This document shows, in pieces, positions 57,869 through 64,000 of a stretch of DNA of 64,000 nt (position 1 is the first letter of the stretch; each line of letters opens with the position of its first letter). The stretch is from assembly GCA_900543755.1 (NCBI GenBank), contig UQSP01000001.1:62001-126000 (forward strand), written 5' to 3'. A program made the translations under genes and the position numbers. Source of the stretch: an uncultured Eubacteriales bacterium (GTDB lineage: Bacteria > Bacillota > Clostridia > Christensenellales > Pumilibacteraceae). The notes beneath the pieces are model-generated. The model was not told where the DNA came from, did not search any database, and saw nothing but the letters and a program-made list of their open reading frames with translations.

Positions 57869-59824
57869 ATGTCAGCAAAGGATTACAACGCAAAAGACAT
57901 TCAGATACTCGAAGGACTGGACGCGGTGCGTATACGTCCCGGTATGTATATCGGCTCCACCGGGGCAAGAGGACTTCATCACATATTGTGGGAAATCGTC
58001 GACAACGGCATGGACGAGGTGGCAAACGGCTACGGCGATACGATACGCGTCACCGTACATGCGGACGGCTCCGTGTCGGTGGAGGACAACGGAAGAGGAA
58101 TACCGGTGGACATTCATCCCACGATGAAGGTCAGCGGCGTGGAGGTCGTGTTTACGCAACTGCACGCGGGCGGAAAATTCGGCAACGACAACTACGCTCA
58201 TTCGGGCGGACTTCACGGCGTGGGCGCGTCGGTCACAAACGCTCTTTCGCGCTGGCTTAACGTGGAAGTGTACAAAAACGGCACGACTTACCGCATGAAT
58301 TTCGAAAGCCGCGAGGAAAACGGCAAGGTAAAAGGCGGCGCGGTCGTAAATCACCTTACGGACACGGGCGAAAAAACGGACAAGCACGGCACGCTTGTCA
58401 CTTTTATGCCCGACGACAGGATTTTCGAAACCGTGCGCTTCAACACCGAAACCATTTCGAGAAGACTTAAGGAGCTTGCTTTCCTCAATAAGGGCGTGCA
58501 CATCTATCTCATCGACGAGCGCGTGACTTTCGGCGAGGGATTTTTACGCAAAGAATATTATTACGAGGGCGGCCTTATCGACTTCGTGCGCGACCTTAAC
58601 GAAACCAAGGCTCCCGCTTTTCCCGACCCGGTGTACCTTTCGGGCGCAGTTAACAACATAGAGGCGGAAATAGCTTTTCAGTATACGGACGCTTATACTG
58701 AAAACATTTTTTCTTACGTCAACAACATTCCCACGACCGAAGGCGGCACGCACGAAACGGGCTTTAAAGTGGGACTTACAAAGGTCATGAACGATTGGGC
58801 GCGCAAACTCAATCTCTTAAAGGAAAAGGACGCCAACCTTATCGGCGACGACTACCGCGAGGGACTTACCGCCGTTCTGTCGGTAAAGATGCAGAACATT
58901 CAGTTCGAAGGTCAGACCAAGACTAAGCTGGGCAACACGGAGGCAAAGTCCGCGCTTGAAGCGATAATCACTTCCGAGCTTAATGCGTTTTTCGAAAAAA
59001 ATCAGTCCATTGCGGAAATTGCCGTCAAAAAAGGCTTGCTTGCCGCAAAAGTCAGGGAAGCCGCGCGCAAGGAAAAGGAGCTTACGCGCGCCAAAAACAG
59101 CATCGACAACTTTCATACCGTAGGCAAGCTTAAAAGCTGCACGGGCAAAAAACCCGAACTTAACGAACTGTTCATCGTGGAGGGCGACAGCGCGGGCGGC
59201 ACTTGCTCTCAGGCGCGCAACCGTTCTTTCCAGGCAATACTGCCGCTAAGAGGCAAACCGCTGAACGCCGAGAAAAAGCGTCTTGACCAGGTGCTTGCCA
59301 ACGAGGAGATACGCACGCTTATATCCGCCCTTGGCGCGGGACTCGGGGAGGACTTCGACCTTGCAAACCTCAAGTATCATAAAGTGGTGATTCTTTCCGA
59401 CGCGGACCAGGACGGACTGCACATACGCGCAATTCTGCTTACTTTCTTCTTCCGCTATATGCGCGAACTTATCAACGAAGGACACGTTTACATCGGTTTG
59501 CCGCCGCTTTACAAAGTGGAAAAGCGCGGTCAGGCGGAATACGCTTACGACGACGCCGCGCTGGAGGAGCTTAAAAAGAAAATGGGCAGGGGCGTGGAAA
59601 TCCAGCGCTATAAAGGACTTGGAGAAATGAACGCCGACCAGCTTTGGAACACTACCATGGACCCAAAAAAACGCAAGCTGGTAAGGGTCACTATCGAGGA
59701 CGCCGCCCTTGCTGACAAGCTGGTAAGCGTGCTTATGGGCGACGCGATAGAGCCGCGCCGCAATTATATAGTGGAGCATGCGGATTTTAACAAAGAAGAT
59801 TCTTTTATAGATAACATAGGATAA
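57869..59824 (+). CDS. parE: Type IIA topoisomerase B subunit, ParE/GyrB family
   Basis: A 651-residue ATPase subunit that drives strand passage. GHKL ATPase domain: EIVDNGMDE (E42, N46), DNGRGIP and [11 protein letters not shown]; a transducer follows. The Toprim domain has the acidic EGDSAGG (E438) and DADQDG (D511, D513, D515). Unusual: the standard DAD-V/T-DG-S/A-HIR appears as [10 protein letters not shown], and GSAKQ after EGDSAGG as GTCSQ. The start at 57869 after CGGAGG is preferred to 57827. The C-terminus has [21 protein letters not shown]. It forms an operon with the A subunit (16 bp apart). ParE is favoured over GyrB by operon order, but a gyrase cannot be ruled out. Confidence 0.85.
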   Translation: MSAKDYNAKDIQILEGLDAVRIRPGMYIGSTGARGLHHILWEIVDNGMDEVANGYGDTIRVTVHADGSVSVEDNGRGIPVDIHPTMKVSGVEVVFTQLHAGGKFGNDNYAHSGGLHGVGASVTNALSRWLNVEVYKNGTTYRMNFESREENGKVKGGAVVNHLTDTGEKTDKHGTLVTFMPDDRIFETVRFNTETISRRLKELAFLNKGVHIYLIDERVTFGEGFLRKEYYYEGGLIDFVRDLNETKAPAFPDPVYLSGAVNNIEAEIAFQYTDAYTENIFSYVNNIPTTEGGTHETGFKVGLTKVMNDWARKLNLLKEKDANLIGDDYREGLTAVLSVKMQNIQFEGQTKTKLGNTEAKSALEAIITSELNAFFEKNQSIAEIAVKKGLLAAKVREAARKEKELTRAKNSIDNFHTVGKLKSCTGKKPELNELFIVEGDSAGGTCSQARNRSFQAILPLRGKPLNAEKKRLDQVLANEEIRTLISALGAGLGEDFDLANLKYHKVVILSDADQDGLHIRAILLTFFFRYMRELINEGHVYIGLPPLYKVEKRGQAEYAYDDAALEELKKKMGRGVEIQRYKGLGEMNADQLWNTTMDPKKRKLVRVTIEDAALADKLVSVLMGDAIEPRRNYIVEHADFNKEDSFIDNIG

Positions 59825-59840
59825 CCCCCGCGAGGTCAAA

Positions 59841-62279
59841 ATGGAAGAAAACAACGGAATAATCTTAAAAAACATGGAAGACGTCATGCACGAATCCATG
59901 ATACCGTACTCCGAGTGCGTTATTTTGGACCGTGCTCTTCCAAGGGTGGAAGACGGACTTAAACCCGTTCAGCGTCGTATTTTGTTCGACATGATGGAGC
60001 TTGGGCTGTATCCCGACCGACCGTACAAAAAGTGCGCGCGCGTGGTGGGCGACTGCTTGGGTAAATACCATCCTCACGGCGACAGTTCGGTTTACGGCGC
60101 GCTGGTAAGAATGGCTCAGCCTTTCAACATGAGCGCGACGCTTGTGGACGGGCAGGGCAACTTCGGCGATATCGACGGCAACGGCGCCGCCGCCATGCGT
60201 TATACCGAGTGCCGTCTTACGCCGCTCGCCATGGAGCTTTTGAAGGACATGGGTTCGCCCGACGACGAAATAGTGCGCTGGGGCTGCAACTTCGACGACA
60301 CGCTTAAGGAGCCGGAAATTTTACCCGGCCGTTTTCCCAATCTTCTGGTAAACGGCGCGTCGGGCATAGCGGTAGGCCTTGCCACCAACATTCCCACGCA
60401 CAATCTTGCCGAAACCATAGACGGCGCGGTGGCGTACATCGACAATCCTCGCATTAAACTCAGCGAGATGATGAAGATTATAAAAGGTCCCGACTTTCCT
60501 ACGGGCGGATATATAATCGCCGACGAGGAGCTTAAGAAAGCTTACGAAACGGGCAGGGGCAAGCTTATTCTCCGCGCCAAAACGCATATCGAGGCGGAGG
60601 GAGAAAAGCGCCTTATCGTCATCGACGAACTTCCTTACCAGGTCAATAAATCCGCGCTTTTAGAAAGCATACTCAAGCTTCGTGAGGAAAAGAAGGGCGT
60701 GCTTATGGGCATAAGCGACATCGCGGACGAGTCCGACCGCAGCGGGATACGCGCCGTAATCAAAGTCAAAAAGGACAGCGACCCCAAAGCCATACTCAAC
60801 GTTCTTTTCAAGTCCACCAATCTGTCCACGTCTTTCGGCGTAAACATGGTCGCCATCGCGGACGGCAAGCCCAAGACGCTGGGGCTTATGGAAATAATTT
60901 CCTATTATGTCAACTATCAGCGCGAATTTATAGTCAAGCGCACCAAGTGCGAGCTTGAAAACTGCCGTAAAAGAGAGCATATTCTGGAAGGACTTGTCAT
61001 AGCCGTCAGGAACATCGACGAAGTGGTCGCCATTATCAAAAAAAGTCAGTCCACGTCGGAAGCGCGCGACAAATTGCGCGTAAGGTTTAAGCTGAGCGAA
61101 AGACAGGCGGACGCGATTTTAGACCTTCGTCTTGCGCGTCTTACGCATCTCGAGGTGTTCAAGCTTGAGCAGGAGCTTAAGGAACTGCGCGAAAGAATTG
61201 CGCGTCTTACCGCAATACTGGGTTCCAAAAAGCTGCAGATGGACGTGGTCAAAAACGAAATGCTCGCCATCAAAAAGAACTTTAAAACTCCTCGTAAAAG
61301 CGTAATTCTGAAATCGGAAAAAGAATACGACGTACCCGACGAAAGCGCACCGAGAGTTGTGGACGACAGCGTGGTGTGCTATACGGCGCGCGGCAACATC
61401 AAGCGTATGCCCATGAAAAGTTACAACATGGCGACGCGCGACTTTACCGACAATTCCACGATAAACGAGCTTTGTTCCTCGATAATAGACTGCTCGGGCG
61501 CGGAACGCATAATGTGTTTTACGGATTTAGGCAACTGCTACAAGCTGGACCTTGAAGAACTTCCCGACGGAAAGTGGAAGGAAAAGGGCGCTTCGCTTAA
61601 AAGCGTGTGTCCCGCCGCGCTCGAGGGCGAAAAAATCGTCTATATGCTTCCGCTTACGGAAAAACTTCCCAAAGGCAATCTTTTGTTCTATACCGAAAGC
61701 GGCATGGTCAAAAAGACGGAGTGGAAAGAATACGGCGTGCTTAAATCTGCTTTTCAGGCAATCAAACTCAAAGAGGGCGACAAAGTCATCGGCATTGAAA
61801 CCGAGAAAAAAGAGTGTTCGCTTGTGTTTGTCACGCAAAGCGGCATGAGTCTAAATGCCGACATGAGCGACATTCCGCTTCAGGGCAGGATTTCGGGCGG
61901 CGTCAAGGGTATCAACCTCAGTGACGGCGACAAATGTATATTCACGCGGCAGGTTCAGGACGGCGGAGAAATAGTGCTGGTCACCGACAAGGGTTACGCA
62001 AAGCGCGTGCTTGTGGTGGACCTCGACATCATGGCGCGCTACCGCAAAGGCGTCAAGATAATCGACCTTAAGGGCAACAGCGGCAAAAGCCTTGTGTTTG
62101 CGGGCTATGTGACCGAGCCGTATAAAATCGTGCTTCAGGTAGGCGAAGATTACCTGTCGGCGTTCTCCACCGAGGATTTGAGAATCGAGGGACGCGCTCA
62201 CGGCGGCCGCGCGCTGGTTAAAGGCAAAATCGCCGTAACAAACGTTTACGTCTACAATTCGGATTTCGTAAACGGTTAA
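59841..62279 (+). CDS. parC: Type IIA topoisomerase A subunit, ParC/GyrA family
   Basis: An 812-residue DNA-cleaving subunit. The winged-helix domain has catalytic Y121 in [11 protein letters not shown], the tower and coiled coil end near residue 490, and a C-terminal beta-pinwheel follows (about 500-800). The gyrase box is not conserved: the matching strand reads [14 protein letters not shown], arguing for topoisomerase IV rather than gyrase. In the quinolone region the sequence is [17 protein letters not shown]; the position equivalent to E. coli GyrA D87 is Gly86, while S82 (GyrA S83) is kept. Length normal. Relaxes and decatenates DNA with ParE. Confidence 0.87.
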   Translation: MEENNGIILKNMEDVMHESMIPYSECVILDRALPRVEDGLKPVQRRILFDMMELGLYPDRPYKKCARVVGDCLGKYHPHGDSSVYGALVRMAQPFNMSATLVDGQGNFGDIDGNGAAAMRYTECRLTPLAMELLKDMGSPDDEIVRWGCNFDDTLKEPEILPGRFPNLLVNGASGIAVGLATNIPTHNLAETIDGAVAYIDNPRIKLSEMMKIIKGPDFPTGGYIIADEELKKAYETGRGKLILRAKTHIEAEGEKRLIVIDELPYQVNKSALLESILKLREEKKGVLMGISDIADESDRSGIRAVIKVKKDSDPKAILNVLFKSTNLSTSFGVNMVAIADGKPKTLGLMEIISYYVNYQREFIVKRTKCELENCRKREHILEGLVIAVRNIDEVVAIIKKSQSTSEARDKLRVRFKLSERQADAILDLRLARLTHLEVFKLEQELKELRERIARLTAILGSKKLQMDVVKNEMLAIKKNFKTPRKSVILKSEKEYDVPDESAPRVVDDSVVCYTARGNIKRMPMKSYNMATRDFTDNSTINELCSSIIDCSGAERIMCFTDLGNCYKLDLEELPDGKWKEKGASLKSVCPAALEGEKIVYMLPLTEKLPKGNLLFYTESGMVKKTEWKEYGVLKSAFQAIKLKEGDKVIGIETEKKECSLVFVTQSGMSLNADMSDIPLQGRISGGVKGINLSDGDKCIFTRQVQDGGEIVLVTDKGYAKRVLVVDLDIMARYRKGVKIIDLKGNSGKSLVFAGYVTEPYKIVLQVGEDYLSAFSTEDLRIEGRAHGGRALVKGKIAVTNVYVYNSDFVNG

Positions 62280-62368
62280 ATCTCGGCAGACAAAAACGGA
62301 TAACAAAACAAAAAAAATTTTTCGGGGGACGCGGCTGAAACCGCGTTTCCTTATGAACGGACAAAAAT

Positions 62369-63919
62369 ATGAGTATTCTTAAAATCAACGGATTAAGTCA
62401 CGTTTACGACCAGAAAGTGCTTTTCAAAAACGCGGACCTTACCATAAACAACGGCGAGCACGTCGGCATAGTCGGGCTTAACGGCGCGGGGAAAAGCACG
62501 TTTATCAATATCATCGCGCACAATATTTCCCAGGACGAAGGGGAGGTTATCTGGCTTAACGGTATTCGTTACGGCTATCTTGACCAGCACGCGGACATCG
62601 ACCGCAGCCTTACGGTCATGGAGTATCTTCAGTCCTCTTTCGCGCATCTTTACGAGCTGGACGCGAAACTTCAGTCGCTGTACGAGGAAATGGGTTTTGT
62701 TTCGGACGAGAAACAGCTTGACCGCATGATTGAAAAGTCAAACCGAATGTTGGACACTTTGACGCGCGAGCATTTTTACGATATAGAGGCACAGATTAAA
62801 AAAGTCGCCAACGGACTAGGTGTGCACGTTTTCGGATACGACACGGTCATTGCAACGCTTTCGGGCGGACAGCGCGCCAAGCTCATGCTTGCCAAACTGA
62901 TTCTGGAGCAGCCCGACGTCATGCTTCTTGACGAGCCCACCAACTTTCTGGACGTCGAGCACATTGACTGGCTGATTAAATTTCTCAACGGCTGGGAGAA
63001 AACCTTTATGGTCATTTCCCACGATACCGATTTTCTGGACGGAGTGTGCAAGTACATCGTCAGTATAGAAAACGGCAGTATCCGTAAATACACGGGCAAC
63101 TATTCGCAGTTTCTGGTTCAGCACGAAATGGCGGTAAAGCAGTACGAAGAAGATTACGCCCGTCAGCAGGCGGAAATCAAGCGCATGGAGGATTACATCA
63201 ACCGCAACAAGGCGCGCGCCGCCACGGCAGGCATGGCAAACAGCCGCAAAAAAATGCTTGACCGCATCGAGGTCATGGAAAAACCCGCCACCGTTTTGGA
63301 CGCAAGTTTCGATTTTCCCTGCGTGATGCTTAACACCAAAGATATGCTTGAAGTAAAAGACCTGCTTATCGGCTACGATAAAGTGCTGCTTCCGCCCGTA
63401 AATTTCAGTATGCGCGGCGACACCAAACTGTGGGTGCGCGGCACCAACGGCATAGGCAAAAGCACGCTGTTAAAAACGCTTATGGGCATTATCCCCAAAA
63501 AAGGCGGCGACTTCCGATTCCATATCGCCGCAAAACCCGCGTATTTAGAGCAGGACTTGTCTTTCCGCAATACTTCGCAGACGCCTTTCGACTACATTTC
63601 GGACTGTTTTCCGCGTTACGGCTCCAAGGAAATACGCACTCAGCTCAGCCGCGTGGGTATCCGTGGCGAAATGGCTTTGCGCCACATTTCGGACCTTAGC
63701 GGCGGCGAACAGGTAAGGATAAGACTGCTTACGATCATGAACGTCACTTCCAATATCCTTATTCTGGACGAGCCCACAAACCACCTGGACGTGCGCGCCA
63801 AAGACGTGCTGCTTTCCGCGCTTAAAAAATACGAAGGCGCGCTGCTTCTGGTCAGCCACGAAAAGCAGTTTGCCGAGGCGGTCTGCGACGACGTGTTTAC
63901 CTGTAAGGAAAGTCTGTAA
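62369..63919 (+). CDS. ABC-F family ATPase
   Basis: A 516-residue soluble protein with two ABC ATPase domains and no membrane segment. Domain 1: Walker A GLNGAGKST (about 37-45), LSGGQRAKLMLA and LLDEPTNFLD; domain 2: Walker A GTNGIGKST, LSGGEQVRIRLL and LDEPTNHLD. The linker (about 255-310) is charged and helical (RQQAEIKRMEDYINRNKARA), like the P-site tRNA-interaction motif. ABC-F proteins bind the ribosome and regulate translation or protect it from antibiotics; which role applies here is unknown. It lies 89 bp after parC and may be co-transcribed. The rest of the window (63920-64000) shows no further gene. Confidence 0.9.
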   Translation: MSILKINGLSHVYDQKVLFKNADLTINNGEHVGIVGLNGAGKSTFINIIAHNISQDEGEVIWLNGIRYGYLDQHADIDRSLTVMEYLQSSFAHLYELDAKLQSLYEEMGFVSDEKQLDRMIEKSNRMLDTLTREHFYDIEAQIKKVANGLGVHVFGYDTVIATLSGGQRAKLMLAKLILEQPDVMLLDEPTNFLDVEHIDWLIKFLNGWEKTFMVISHDTDFLDGVCKYIVSIENGSIRKYTGNYSQFLVQHEMAVKQYEEDYARQQAEIKRMEDYINRNKARAATAGMANSRKKMLDRIEVMEKPATVLDASFDFPCVMLNTKDMLEVKDLLIGYDKVLLPPVNFSMRGDTKLWVRGTNGIGKSTLLKTLMGIIPKKGGDFRFHIAAKPAYLEQDLSFRNTSQTPFDYISDCFPRYGSKEIRTQLSRVGIRGEMALRHISDLSGGEQVRIRLLTIMNVTSNILILDEPTNHLDVRAKDVLLSALKKYEGALLLVSHEKQFAEAVCDDVFTCKESL

Positions 63920-64000
63920 ATCCCGCCGTCCCGCATTAATTACCACGGCGAAAAAAGCTTTGCCGCGGGGGAACGGCTGCAAAAAACTTTACTCCCGCTT

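Noticed and set aside
1..64000. CRISPR array
   Set aside because: The only regular repeats are three 106-bp units at 43083-43414, with no spacer-repeat pattern and no cas gene.

Overview
The window reads as chromosomal DNA of an anaerobic, low-to-mid GC Gram-positive bacterium of the Clostridia type. This is inferred from strong AGGAGG-like ribosome binding sites, near-perfect sigma-A promoters (TTGACA, 17 nt, TATAAT), GatCAB amidotransferase, a cofactor-independent phosphoglycerate mutase, guanine and manganese riboswitches, a zinc-ribbon Ser/Thr kinase with a PP2C partner, and an oxygen-sensitive glycyl radical enzyme. Species cannot be named from sequence alone.

Layout. 1-9 kb: end of gatB, a GH2 glycosidase, apgM, glmS, a small membrane export-type protein and glmM (glmS and glmM together supply glucosamine phosphates for the cell wall). 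9-13 kb: two tandem paralogous 586-residue lipoproteins. 13-19 kb: a surface-polysaccharide operon (Wzz-like chain-length protein, CapD/FlaA1-like nucleotide-sugar dehydratase, UppP, Wzy/WaaL-like polymerase). 19-23 kb: a GT28-like glycosyltransferase, D-Ala-D-Ala ligase and eukaryote-type isocitrate dehydrogenase.

23.7-37.8 kb: a compact phage-derived structural cassette on the plus strand. It holds a sigma-region-4-like regulator, terminase, P22-like portal, scaffold-like protein, major capsid protein, head-completion-like protein, several beta-rich tail candidates, a coiled-coil protein and a membrane protein. I find no integrase, repressor, replication gene, tape measure, tail sheath, endolysin or att site. 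The ORFs are intact and tightly coupled, and the flanks are host genes. It is the best candidate here for an undescribed system: a domesticated, short-tailed, gene-transfer-agent-like or killing particle, or the morphogenesis arm of a defective prophage.

38-41 kb: a kinase and PP2C phosphatase operon, convergent with the phage cassette. 41-45 kb: purine uptake under a guanine riboswitch, a three-copy ~106-bp tandem repeat, purA, and tRNA-Leu(CAG). 45.6-54 kb: an AraC regulator divergent from a glycyl-radical activase and a short, divergent glycyl radical enzyme, then mntP under a yybP-ykoY riboswitch, a GH35 beta-galactosidase and an SGNH esterase. 54-64 kb: a membrane-anchored beta-propeller-like protein, murG, an alpha/beta hydrolase, a divergent ParE/ParC-type topoisomerase pair and an ABC-F ATPase.

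All functional names come from motif recognition by eye. No database or structure search was run.
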